A stretch of 64,000 nucleotides of DNA from Hyphomicrobiales bacterium (GTDB lineage: Bacteria; Pseudomonadota; Alphaproteobacteria; Rhizobiales; Rhizobiaceae): contig UCHV01000011.1 of assembly GCA_900472395.1 (NCBI GenBank), positions 1 through 64,000 of the forward strand, read 5' to 3'. A program made the position numbers and the translations under genes. Of this stretch, positions 1-8,318 are shown in pieces. The notes beneath the pieces were generated by a model. It had not been told where the DNA came from and made no database searches. It saw only the letters and a program-made list of their open reading frames with translations. Each line of letters starts with the position of its first letter. Position 1 is the first letter of the stretch.

Positions 1-176
1 GGGGTGATTTCATCCCCGCTCGTTGTCCTGTTTGCGACATGACCAAAGCTATGAAGAGCAACGATGGGCGGAGCTCCTGTGTGGTGAGTGGAGCTGCTCA
101 ACGATCGCTGTTTCGTGCCTTGAACCCGCCACGCAAACGCGGTTAGTCATGCCCAACCGCCAACGAGAGCCAAATC

Positions 177-947
177 ATGACCGTCTTGCGCCACGGGCTT
201 TTCGCAGCCGCCTCGCTGCTGTTTTCAGCCGCTCACTCTGTTGCCGCAGACGAACCCTGCAAAAGCCAGGAATTCGGCGGTGCGCGGTATATCGTCTGCT
301 CCGTGGAGGCAAAAAATCCGAAGCTGAAGCTGTTCTGGCAAAAGCCGGATGGCACGCCATTTCGCTGGTTCGGTACCTTGGCGAGTTCGCTCAAAAACGC
401 GGAAGGGTCGCTGGTATTTGCGATGAACGCCGGCATGTACGGAACGGATTACGCCCCGATGGGTCTTTACATCGAAGCGGGCAAGGAACTGCGCCCGGCC
501 GACCTGAAAAAGATGAGCGGGCCGCAATCGAAAATTCCGAATTTTTACAAACAGCCGAACGGGATCTTCTATTTCGGGGCCAGTGGGACCGGCATCCTGA
601 CCACAGAGCGGTTTCTGAAAGAGCGGCCGCAAGCGGATTTCGCCACGCAATCCGGCCCGATGCTGGTGGTGGCCGACAAGATGAACCCGATTTTCATAGA
701 GGGATCGAGCGACCGCACGCGGCGCAGCGGTGTCGGTGTGTGCGAAGGTGGCGTCATGCGTTTTGCCATCAGCGAGGATGACGTCAATTTCTTCGATTTC
801 GCAAAACTGTTCCAGACGCATCTGGACTGCCCGGATGCGCTGTTCCTCGATGGCGGCCAGGGAGCGGGATTTTTCAACCCCGCCCTGAAACGCGCCGACT
901 GGTCATGGCATGGCGGTTACGGGCCGATGATCGGGTTTGTCGAATGA
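177..947 (+). CDS. Secreted phosphodiester glycosidase family protein (NAGPA/DUF2233-like)
   Basis: 256-residue protein with an N-terminal signal peptide (hydrophobic core about residues 7-20, then VAADEPC), so probably periplasmic. The rest matches the phosphodiester glycosidase (NAGPA-like) family: FAMNAGMY near residue 82, a central QSGPML, RRSGVGV, and DALFLDGG near the C-terminus are the family's conserved blocks. Relatives hydrolyse sugar phosphodiesters or act on cell-envelope glycans, but the substrate here cannot be told from sequence. The ATG at 177 places the signal peptide correctly. The stop codon directly abuts that of the convergent metallophosphoesterase, leaving no room for a terminator between them. 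Confidence 0.8.
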   Translation: MTVLRHGLFAAASLLFSAAHSVAADEPCKSQEFGGARYIVCSVEAKNPKLKLFWQKPDGTPFRWFGTLASSLKNAEGSLVFAMNAGMYGTDYAPMGLYIEAGKELRPADLKKMSGPQSKIPNFYKQPNGIFYFGASGTGILTTERFLKERPQADFATQSGPMLVVADKMNPIFIEGSSDRTRRSGVGVCEGGVMRFAISEDDVNFFDFAKLFQTHLDCPDALFLDGGQGAGFFNPALKRADWSWHGGYGPMIGFVE

Positions 948-2063
948 TCAGGCCGGTTTCAGCGTAATAACCGTCAATTCCGAAGGCACGCCGAGCCGCA
1001 GCGCAAAACCGATCCACAGAGCCGTGCCGTTATTGACGTAAAGCTGCATGCCATCGACATCGTAGAGGCCGGACACGAAACCGTTGTTGAAGCGGGCGAC
1101 GATCCGGTCGAACCCCATGATCATTCCGCCATGGGTATGGCCGGACAGCTGCAGATCTGCGCCGGCAGCGGCCGACTGGCGGGCGTTGCGCGGCTGGTGA
1201 TCCAAAAGGATGACCGGGGCGCCTACCGGTGCGCCGGAAAGCGCCTTGGCAAGATCCGGCCCCTCGAGACCGAAGCGGGTGGCGTTGATATCGTTTACGC
1301 CCGCAACCGTCAGCTTTGCATTGCCGCGCGCGAGCACGATATGGCCGTTGGAAATGGTGGCAAGGCCAAGTATTTCGTACTGGCGCATCCAGTCGTCATG
1401 GCCGAAATAATATTCGTGATTGCCGGGAATGGTGAAAACGCCGTCTTTTGCCCGCAGCTCGCCAAGCGGGGCGATATCCTTTTCGCGCGCCTGCAGCGTG
1501 CCGTCGATGAGATCGCCGGTCAGCACGATCAGATCGGCATTCTGGGCATTTGCCAGCGCCACGGTTTCTTCGGCCCACGGGGCTTCGAACAGGCGGCTCA
1601 GATGCAGGTCCGTGAGCTGGATCAGGCGGTAGCCGTCGAATTCTGCCGGCAAATCCTTGATGCGGATTTCCACCTGTTTGACCGGCGGCACACGAATGGC
1701 CTGGGAGACGGCAAAGGCCGCGGTGGAAAGCGCGACCACGCCGATACCATAACGCAGGAGAACCGGTACGCGGATGCGACGTCGGCGGATGGCGGCAGTG
1801 ACGAGAGAGAGAATATCCACCACGACCTGCAGGATGGCGATGAACAGGATAAATCCCGCCAGCCAGTTGACGCCGATCATGACGGCGCGCGGCACTTCCG
1901 GCGAGAACATGGTGCCGAAAACCACGCGGCTGATGAGGCTGTGCTGGAAAACGACCATCAGGATGACGGCGATCAGCGCGCGGATCCACCTCGGCCATGG
2001 CATGGGCCAGAGGAAACGGACAACGACATAAAGGCAAAGAAGAGCTTTGAAGAAATGAAACAC
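948..2063 (-). CDS. Membrane-anchored calcineurin-like metallophosphoesterase (YkuE-like)
   Basis: 371 residues beginning with GTG. The N-terminal 130 residues hold about four hydrophobic segments. The remainder is a calcineurin-type phosphoesterase domain with metal ligands in the expected order: LTDLHLS, LTGDLID, GNHEYY, LLDHQP and SGHTHGG. This layout is that of the YkuE-like membrane phosphoesterases, which act on phosphoesters at the envelope; the substrate is unknown. The weak ribosome-binding site before the GTG leaves some doubt about the start, but no later start would keep the first membrane segment. Confidence 0.85.
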   Translation of the reverse strand: MFHFFKALLCLYVVVRFLWPMPWPRWIRALIAVILMVVFQHSLISRVVFGTMFSPEVPRAVMIGVNWLAGFILFIAILQVVVDILSLVTAAIRRRRIRVPVLLRYGIGVVALSTAAFAVSQAIRVPPVKQVEIRIKDLPAEFDGYRLIQLTDLHLSRLFEAPWAEETVALANAQNADLIVLTGDLIDGTLQAREKDIAPLGELRAKDGVFTIPGNHEYYFGHDDWMRQYEILGLATISNGHIVLARGNAKLTVAGVNDINATRFGLEGPDLAKALSGAPVGAPVILLDHQPRNARQSAAAGADLQLSGHTHGGMIMGFDRIVARFNNGFVSGLYDVDGMQLYVNNGTALWIGFALRLGVPSELTVITLKPA

Positions 2064-2475
2064 GGGCGGGTATACTCGAGGCGGGATCGGAACCGTTTAA
2101 GTCGGCGAGTTCTCCTGTCATATCAAGGTACCGACGGGATTTTGATCACGCGGGCTGCAGGAACGGGCATGTGTGCGGGCCGGACTGTCGCAACGAGGAT
2201 ATCTTAGGGGACGATCGAACAGATCATACGGGACGAGAGTTGATTCGCACGAAGCCCGCCCAAGATCGGAAAAGCATTTGCCTTCAGAGCCTTGGGTAAA
2301 ATTACCCATTTAAGTGGACGGAACGGTCGCTGCCGCGGACGATACGGCAAAAATTGCAATTATCAGCCGAAAAACGACAATCCTTACCTTGCGGGGAAGC
2401 TGCTTTGCGAAAGATGATGACCACACTGATTTGAACAAAGACAATTTCAGCGGGGCATGGAGGGGGGAAAGGTGC
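2064..2475. other. Non-coding stretch upstream of the PAS gene
   Basis: About 410 bases with no credible gene. Short reading frames here have unusual composition, no recognisable domains, and no good ribosome-binding sites. It contains a perfect small palindrome (listed separately at 2293) and becomes AT-richer just before the PAS gene, as expected for a promoter region. Confidence 0.5.
2293..2308. promoter_or_regulatory. Palindrome, possible operator
   Basis: TGGGTAA and TTACCCA form a perfect 7-bp inverted repeat separated by two bases, inside the intergenic region 168 bases before the PAS protein start. Its compact, AT-centred form resembles a dimeric regulator site rather than a terminator (no T-run). 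The bound protein is unknown. Confidence 0.35.
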
Positions 2476-2940
2476 ATGGGAGACACCTATTCATTCGGCA
2501 GCAAGCCGCAGCACGGTTATTTCACCTGGGACATTGCGCGGGACGAAATCTGGAGCGACGCGATATTCGCGGAGAACATCGGCATCGAAGCGGAAACCGC
2601 CAATAACGGCTTTTCGGTTCTGCGATACATGGAACTCGTCCATCCCGACGACCAGGAACAGGTGGCATCGGCCACCCGCATGGCGGTTTTGACGGGCGAG
2701 CCGTTCATGATCATCCACCGCATATGCCGAAAAGACGATATCGTCACCGTGCGGGCCAGGGGAACATGCTTCCGCTACCGCGACGGCCTGCCCAGCATGG
2801 CCACCGGCACGCAGGAAATATTGCAGGTGGAACGGCTTCGCCCGTCCGCCGCAAACGAGCGGCCATGCGAGGACACCCGGCATGCCTTGGCGGGTCAATC
2901 GAACAGGGTGCTTACCAAGTCTTTGAAGCCACAAGGCTGA
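2476..2940 (+). CDS. Small PAS-domain protein
   Basis: 154 residues if translation starts at the ATG at 2476, which follows a strong purine-rich ribosome-binding stretch (GGAGGGGGGAAAGG); an upstream in-frame start at 2314 has no such site. The protein is essentially one PAS_3-type sensory fold: GYFTWDIARDEIWSD near the start, RYMELVHPDD in the middle, and a C-terminal beta-rich half with RARGTCFRYRDG. There is no kinase, GGDEF or EAL output domain, so it would act as a stand-alone sensor or partner. The GAF-GGDEF gene follows 186 bases downstream on the same strand and is a natural partner candidate (inference). Confidence 0.75.
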   Translation: MGDTYSFGSKPQHGYFTWDIARDEIWSDAIFAENIGIEAETANNGFSVLRYMELVHPDDQEQVASATRMAVLTGEPFMIIHRICRKDDIVTVRARGTCFRYRDGLPSMATGTQEILQVERLRPSAANERPCEDTRHALAGQSNRVLTKSLKPQG

Positions 2941-3126
2941 GGACGATTTCGTCATCATCGGCAGATAGGCCGCATCTGTATCGAAATCGGGCAGATCGAT
3001 AACGCCTCGTTGAATACGTCGAGACTGATCGTGCCCCGCGTACGGTTGCGTACGAAGCCGCATCGAATTATGCCTAATATATCAAACGATATAGCGGCAG
3101 CAGCGGCGCTTCCGGGAGACGATGCG

Positions 3127-4389
3127 ATGACGGCCACGAGAATTCTCGAAAAATCGCCCGGGACGACGATGCAGCGGGAAACCGAACGGCTGTCGGCATT
3201 GCAGGAACTCGACATGCTCGACAGCCCTCGTGAAGAGGGTTTTGACCGGATCGTGCGGTTGATACGCCAGATATTCGATGTCGAGATCGGCATCGTTTCG
3301 CTGATCGACGCGCATCGCCAATGGTACAAGGCCTGCGATGGGCTGGCTTTCAACGAAATTGAACGGGAAGCCAGTTTCTGCCGCTATGTGGTGGCGGCCG
3401 AGGAAGCGATCATCGTGCCCGATGCAACGCTCGACCCGCGTTTTGCCGACCATCCGGCAGTGACGGGCGACCTGCATGTGCGCTTTTACGCAGGCATGCC
3501 GCTGAGGACGAAGACGGGGCATGTGATCGGTACGGTCTGCGTCGTGGGAAAACGAGCGCGATCCTTCGGCATGCGCGAGATCGATATCCTGCGGGAACTG
3601 GCTGGCGCCGCCATGGACCGCATCGAACTTCTGCAGACCGCTTCCACCGACAGCCTCACGGAAGCACTGACGCGGCGCGCCTTCAAGACCGAAGCGGACC
3701 AGATGGTCACGCTCGCCTCGCGCCATGCTCACGCTCTTTCCTGCATCGTGCTCGATATCGACCATTTCAAATCGATCAACGATACCTATGGCCATGCGGC
3801 CGGCGACGTGGTGCTGAAAGCCGTGTCGGCCACCTGCAAGGCGACGCTCAGGACCACCGACCTGTTTGGCCGTTTCGGCGGCGAGGAATTCGTGGTCGTG
3901 CTGCCCTATGTGGACATGGACGGCGCCATGGCGACGGCCGAGCGGTTGCGCAAGGCGCTGGCCGGTCAGACGGTCGATGTCGGGGATAAGACAATTTCGG
4001 TGACGGCGAGCTTCGGTGTCGCCTCGCGGTCGCTGACCGGTAAGGATATCGAAACGCTGCTGGCGCAGGCGGATGCCGCCATGTACCGCGCCAAGCAGGA
4101 AGGCCGCAACCAGTGCCGCTCCTGGAACGCCCTGCAGCAGGACGCCGCGAAAGCTGCGGAGAACACCCGCAAGCGCGTGTTGCGCACCGGCTTCATCCTG
4201 TTCGACGAGCGCAAGAACCTCGTCAACTGCTCCGTAAAATCGCTGGGAGCCGATAGCGCCGGCCTGGTGGTTTCGGACACGGACGGATTGCCCGGCGAAT
4301 TCCTCCTGCAGATTCCATCCGACGGCATCGAGACCGCCTGCCGGGTGATCGCCCATGACGGCAAAAATCTGGAAGTGGTTTTTCAGTAA
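3127..4389 (+). CDS. GAF-GGDEF diguanylate cyclase with C-terminal PilZ-like domain
   Basis: 420 residues from the ATG at 3127, chosen because GGGAG sits 8 bases upstream; in-frame TTG (3010) and ATG (3070) starts would add up to 39 residues. Order of domains: GAF sensor (about 20-165), GGDEF catalytic domain (about 175-335) with active-site motif GGEEF at 251-255, and a short C-terminal domain that begins RKRVLR (348-353) and continues with NCSVKSLGADSAG, resembling the RxxxR and D/NxSxxG signatures of PilZ c-di-GMP receptors. The inhibitory I-site RxxD is intact (R242 to D245, the normal spacing before GGEEF). It should make cyclic-di-GMP and be subject to product inhibition; the PilZ-like part may add a second c-di-GMP sensor, though its motifs are weak. 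Confidence 0.85.
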   Translation: MTATRILEKSPGTTMQRETERLSALQELDMLDSPREEGFDRIVRLIRQIFDVEIGIVSLIDAHRQWYKACDGLAFNEIEREASFCRYVVAAEEAIIVPDATLDPRFADHPAVTGDLHVRFYAGMPLRTKTGHVIGTVCVVGKRARSFGMREIDILRELAGAAMDRIELLQTASTDSLTEALTRRAFKTEADQMVTLASRHAHALSCIVLDIDHFKSINDTYGHAAGDVVLKAVSATCKATLRTTDLFGRFGGEEFVVVLPYVDMDGAMATAERLRKALAGQTVDVGDKTISVTASFGVASRSLTGKDIETLLAQADAAMYRAKQEGRNQCRSWNALQQDAAKAAENTRKRVLRTGFILFDERKNLVNCSVKSLGADSAGLVVSDTDGLPGEFLLQIPSDGIETACRVIAHDGKNLEVVFQ

Positions 4390-4493
4390 GACAGGTGCCC
4401 AAGGGACAACACCCATTGCACGGCGGATAACCGTGCACGATCGTGTAACAATTTCACGAAATGTGAACGCCATGCAAATTGACGCGCAATCTG

Positions 4494-4513
4494 ATGCACG
4501 TTAATGCACGTTT
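4494..4513. repeat. Tandem 10-bp repeat immediately before deoR-type gene
   Basis: ATGCACGTTA is followed directly by ATGCACGTTT, ending at the base before the ATG of the DeoR-family regulator. Tandem decamers at the start of a regulator gene are a common form for an autoregulatory operator; there is no obvious Shine-Dalgarno sequence in this position, so the repeat may also influence translation initiation. Role inferred only. Confidence 0.35.
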
Positions 4514-5293
4514 ATGAACAGTTCACTTTCAGTTTCTCGTCGCGACATCATCGAGGCTCGGCTTGCGCGGGGCCAGGAAATCGTCGCCTCGGTGATCGCG
4601 CAGGAATTCGATATTTCGGAAGATGCGGTGCGTCGCGACCTTCGGGCGCTGGCGGCGGAGGGCAAGTGCCGTCGGGTTTATGGTGGCGCGCTGCCGCTGG
4701 TTACGCCGTCACGGCCAATTTCAGAGCGGATCGGCAAGGCATCGGAGCGGAAGATGGCGCTGGCCCGCGTTGCGGCCGGTACGGTGGCGGCGGGCGAATT
4801 GCTGTTTCTCGATTGCGGCAGCACCAACCTTGCCATTGCCGCGCTGCTTCCGGGCGACCGCAAGCTGACCGTCGCCACCAATTCCATCGACATCGCCGCC
4901 GCCATCATGAAGCGCGGCGATATTCCACTGATCCTGATCGGTGGGCTGATCGATCCCGTAGTCGGCGGCAGTGTCGATGCCTCGGCGGTCGCACGGCTGG
5001 ATGAGTTGAACATCGACCGCTGTTTTGTCGGCGCCTGCGCGGTATCGGCGGAAACGGGCATGAGCGTGCAGGAACACTCCGACGCGCTTTTCAAGCGCAA
5101 ACTGATGACACGCAGCGCCATCAATATCGTGCTCGCCACATCCGAAAAATTCGAGGAGCGCGCGCCACACCGGATCGGCAGCGCCAGAGACATCGACTGG
5201 CTGATCGTCGAGGACGATCTTCCCTCGAACACGCGGCAGGCGCTGGCCGAGATCGGTTACGCCTTGCTGACACCCGGCCAGAGCGCCGCCTGA
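4514..5293 (+). CDS. DeoR-family transcriptional regulator
   Basis: 259 residues with the standard DeoR layout: an N-terminal winged helix-turn-helix (residues about 8-60, including the recognition stretch SEDAVRRDLRALAAEGKCRRVYG split by family-typical residues) and a C-terminal sugar-phosphate-binding sensor domain with LDCGSTN near residue 99 and GGLIDPVVGGS. Such proteins usually repress nearby sugar or nucleoside catabolic genes and are induced by a phosphorylated sugar. It lies 22 bases before an MFS transporter, which is probably its target and co-transcribed. Confidence 0.9.
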   Translation: MNSSLSVSRRDIIEARLARGQEIVASVIAQEFDISEDAVRRDLRALAAEGKCRRVYGGALPLVTPSRPISERIGKASERKMALARVAAGTVAAGELLFLDCGSTNLAIAALLPGDRKLTVATNSIDIAAAIMKRGDIPLILIGGLIDPVVGGSVDASAVARLDELNIDRCFVGACAVSAETGMSVQEHSDALFKRKLMTRSAINIVLATSEKFEERAPHRIGSARDIDWLIVEDDLPSNTRQALAEIGYALLTPGQSAA

Positions 5294-5315
5294 CCTTTTT
5301 TGCAGGAAGATATTG

Positions 5316-6476
5316 ATGAACGCACAGGGACATATCACCCAGACCGCCGACCGGCCCGCCACACGGCTTGCCACCCGCCTCTCCTTTCTGGTCGCCGGTT
5401 TCGGCATTGCCTGCTGGGCGCCGCTGGTGCCATTTGCCAAGGCACGGCTTGGCGTCGATGACGGCATGCTCGGTGTATTGCTGCTTTGCCTCGGCCTCGG
5501 CTCGGTGATCGCCATGCTGGCGACGGGTGTGCTTTCCGCCAAATATGGCGCCAAGCCGATCATTCTTGTCAGCGGTTTCGGCATCGCGCTCACTTTGCCC
5601 TTTCTGACGCTCGCCGACACGCCCGTGACACTCGGTATCACGCTTGCGCTGTTCGGCGCGTCACTCGGCACGCTGGACGTCGCGATGAACATCCATGCCA
5701 TCGAGGTGGAGAAGGATGCGCCAAAACCGCTGATGTCCGGTTTTCATGCGCAATACAGTATCGGCGGTTTTATCGCCGCCATGCTGGTGACCCTGCTTCT
5801 CTCGGCCAAGCTCGGGCCATTCGTGACAACGCTGATGTCGTCTGCGATGATTGTGGTGGCCATGGCCGTCATTTGGCCGCGACTGCTATCGACCGTGCAG
5901 GCAGAGGATGGGCCGCTGTTCGTGATGCCGCGCGGCATCGTGGTGCTTCTGGCAGCACTGGCCGCCATCACATTCCTCGTTGAAGGCGCAGTCCTGGACT
6001 GGAGCGCACTGCTGCTCACTTCCGAAGGCCGCGTCGAGGCAAGCCAGGGTGGCCTGGGTTACATGCTGTTTGCGATTGCCATGACCGCCGGCCGCCTGTG
6101 CGGCGATGCGATCACGGCCAGGCTCGGTGACCGGCCGACGCTGTTCTGGGGCGGCATCGTGGCGATTGCCGGTTTTGCGGTTCTGCTTGCCGCGCCCGGC
6201 ACCATTTTAGCCATGAGCGGCTTCCTGCTGATCGGCCTTGGCGCCTCCAACATCGTGCCGGTGCTGTTTCGCCGCGCCGGTTCGCAGACGGTTATGCCAT
6301 CGGGTCTTGCGGTCGCTGCCATTACGACGACCGGTTATGCCGGCGTGCTGGTCGGCCCGGCGGGCGTCGGTTTCGTGGCCAAGCATACGGGGTTGCCGAT
6401 TTCCTTCTGGCTCCTGGCCGCCCTGCTCTGCATGGTACCGCTCTGCGCCACCATCGTCACCAGAAAGGCAGACTGA
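5316..6476 (+). CDS. MFS transporter (YbjJ-like)
   Basis: 386 residues, about 12 hydrophobic segments, with the MFS loop signature between segments 2 and 3 in the form GVLSAKYGAKP. The sequence resembles the YbjJ group of sugar-type MFS carriers; the substrate is not known. The ATG at 5316 is preceded by AGGAAG at good spacing (a TTG one codon earlier is less likely). The stop codon overlaps the ATG of the VOC gene (TGATG), so the two are translationally coupled, and the DeoR regulator upstream probably controls both. Confidence 0.88.
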   Translation: MNAQGHITQTADRPATRLATRLSFLVAGFGIACWAPLVPFAKARLGVDDGMLGVLLLCLGLGSVIAMLATGVLSAKYGAKPIILVSGFGIALTLPFLTLADTPVTLGITLALFGASLGTLDVAMNIHAIEVEKDAPKPLMSGFHAQYSIGGFIAAMLVTLLLSAKLGPFVTTLMSSAMIVVAMAVIWPRLLSTVQAEDGPLFVMPRGIVVLLAALAAITFLVEGAVLDWSALLLTSEGRVEASQGGLGYMLFAIAMTAGRLCGDAITARLGDRPTLFWGGIVAIAGFAVLLAAPGTILAMSGFLLIGLGASNIVPVLFRRAGSQTVMPSGLAVAAITTTGYAGVLVGPAGVGFVAKHTGLPISFWLLAALLCMVPLCATIVTRKAD

Positions 6477-6859
6477 TGCGGATCGCTCATATTGCCCTAT
6501 GGACGCTCGAACTCGATGACGCTGCGCAATTCTGGCAGCGTTATTTCGACGCGACTATCGGTGATGCCTATCACAGCAAAAACCGGCCGGGTTTCATTTC
6601 GCGGTTCGTGCGCCTGCCAGCCGCTGGCGGCGAGATCGAACTGATGACCGGGCCATGGCTTCACCCGGAAACGCCGGCAGAGCGGATCGGTTGGGACCAT
6701 ATCGCCATATCACTCGGCAGCGCAGAAGCAGTGGATGTATTGGCGGCAAGATGCCGGGCAGATGACTGCCTGAAATCCGGCCCGCGGATGACCGGGGACG
6801 GATTTTATGAGGCGGTGATCGTGATGCCGGACGGGACGCCGGTGGAGATTACGGCTTGA
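6476..6859 (+). CDS. VOC (glyoxalase/dioxygenase) family protein
   Basis: 127 residues with the vicinal oxygen chelate fold: MRIAHIALWT at the start with the first metal-ligand histidine, RFVRLPAAGGEIELM, then WDHIAISLGS starting the second beta-alpha-beta unit, and a C-terminal DGTPVEITA with the last glutamate ligand. Members are small metal-dependent lyases, isomerases, or drug-binding proteins. Coupling to the MFS gene suggests that both handle the same compound, which cannot be named. Confidence 0.8.
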   Translation: MRIAHIALWTLELDDAAQFWQRYFDATIGDAYHSKNRPGFISRFVRLPAAGGEIELMTGPWLHPETPAERIGWDHIAISLGSAEAVDVLAARCRADDCLKSGPRMTGDGFYEAVIVMPDGTPVEITA

Positions 6860-6920
6860 GGACTTGGGCGCTGTGCAGAAGAACGCCGAACAGGTGGGCG
6901 AGGCAGCCGTAGGGAGTGCC

Positions 6921-7472
6921 ATGATGAACGATGTCGCAGGCCATATTCTCCTTCTATCCGGCCATCCGGGGTCGGGAAAAACGACTATTGCCGAAGCGCT
7001 GGCGCATCTGCCAGGGGTGCCTAAGGTGCATCTCCACTCCGATGACTTCTGGGGTTACATCAAATATGGTCATATCGATCCTTGGCTTCCGGAATCTCTT
7101 CAGCAAAATCGTATGATCATGGAGATCGCTGCTGAGGTCGCTGGGCGTTACGCCAGCCATGGCTATTTCGTCGTACTCGATGGTGTTGTACGACCAAGCT
7201 GGCTACCTGCCTTTAAGGCGCTTGGCCTGCCTCTTCATTATCTTGTGCTGCGCACCACCGCCGCCGAAGCAGTTAATCGCTGCGCTGCTCGTGGGGGTGA
7301 CAGCCTCACTGACCCACAGGTGGTTACAGATCTTCATGCCGAATTTGCTGATTTGGGACCATATGAGACGCATGTGCTGTCTGTCAGCGGACAAAATCGT
7401 CAGGATAGCCTTCAAGCGGTCGTTTCAGGACTCGAGTCGAATCTCTACCGTTTTACGACGCCGGGAGTTTGA
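6921..7472 (+). CDS. P-loop small-molecule kinase-like ATPase
   Basis: 183 residues from the ATG at 6921, preceded by AGGGAG; the longer frame upstream is not convincing. Near the N-terminus is a clear Walker A motif, LLSGHPGSGKTT (about residues 9-20), followed by VHLHSDDFW, a substrate-binding aspartate pair typical of gluconate-kinase-like, zeta-like and shikimate-like small kinases, and YFVVLDGVVRPSW. The substrate is unknown. The gene stands after the DeoR-MFS-VOC cluster with a 61-base gap and could be co-transcribed. Confidence 0.75.
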   Translation: MMNDVAGHILLLSGHPGSGKTTIAEALAHLPGVPKVHLHSDDFWGYIKYGHIDPWLPESLQQNRMIMEIAAEVAGRYASHGYFVVLDGVVRPSWLPAFKALGLPLHYLVLRTTAAEAVNRCAARGGDSLTDPQVVTDLHAEFADLGPYETHVLSVSGQNRQDSLQAVVSGLESNLYRFTTPGV

Positions 7473-7620
7473 AATGATCCGTCGCCAAGTTTGAGCATAG
7501 CGCGCAAGGCAGCTCAGCGAAGAGCACACTACTTTCAGCTCTCCGCCCTCAAGAGCACTGCAACTCCGAGAGCATCTCCATCGTGGAGCATGACTTTTCA
7601 CTCACGGCAGAAAAGATCGA

Positions 7621-8304
7621 TCAGAAATCGACGATCTTGCCGCCTTCCAGCGTTACACGGCGGTCCATGCGGGCGGCGAGTTCGTGATTGTGGGTGGCAA
7701 TCATCGCTGCAAGGCCGGACTGGCGCACCAGTGCCTGCAAGGCATCGAACACGTAGGATGCGGTTTCCGGGTCGAGATTGCCGGTCGGCTCGTCGGCCAG
7801 CAGCAGAAGCGGCGCATTGGCCACTGCACGGGCGATTGCCACGCGCTGTTGCTCGCCGCCCGACAGTTCGGCCGGGCGATGTTCGGCGCGGTGGCCGATG
7901 CGCATGTAATCGAGAAGGGCTGCGGCGCGCTCCTTGGCTTCCTTCACCGGAAGGCCGGCGATCAGCTGCGGCATCATGATGTTTTCGAGCGCGGTGAATT
8001 CCGGCAGCAGATGGTGGAACTGGTAGACGAAACCGATATCGCCGCGACGGATGGCGGTGCGGCGGTCGTCGGAAAGGTTTCCGCAAGCCTCGCCATCGAT
8101 GTGGATTTCGCCCTCATCCGGGTGCTCCAGAAGGCCTGCGAGATGCAGCAGCGTCGACTTGCCGGTGCCAGACGGCGCGACCAGCGCGACGATCTCACCC
8201 GACTTCAGCGAAAAATCGGCGCCCTTGAGGATGGAGAGAACGGTATCGCCCTGCCCGTATTGCCGGCCGACACCCGTGAGCTTCAGAATGGTCTTTGTTG
8301 CCAT
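7621..8304 (-). CDS. lolD: Lipoprotein-releasing ABC transporter ATPase LolD
   Basis: 227 residues starting at the ATG at 8304 (MATKTILKL); the open frame extends 21 codons upstream into the permease gene, but this start matches the family. Walker [13 protein letters not shown] signature [14 protein letters not shown] and Walker B LLLADEP are all present in normal order. LolD powers release of outer-membrane-directed lipoproteins from the inner membrane to the carrier LolA. It lies immediately after its permease partner on the same strand with 14 bases between genes, so the two form an operon. Confidence 0.93.
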   Translation of the reverse strand: MATKTILKLTGVGRQYGQGDTVLSILKGADFSLKSGEIVALVAPSGTGKSTLLHLAGLLEHPDEGEIHIDGEACGNLSDDRRTAIRRGDIGFVYQFHHLLPEFTALENIMMPQLIAGLPVKEAKERAAALLDYMRIGHRAEHRPAELSGGEQQRVAIARAVANAPLLLLADEPTGNLDPETASYVFDALQALVRQSGLAAMIATHNHELAARMDRRVTLEGGKIVDF

Positions 8305-8318
8305 GGAGGTGTGCGTTC

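Noticed and set aside
23..781. 252-codon plus-strand frame overlapping the phosphodiester glycosidase gene
   Set aside because: Arginine-rich out-of-frame shadow of the real gene at 177, which has a signal peptide and family motifs.
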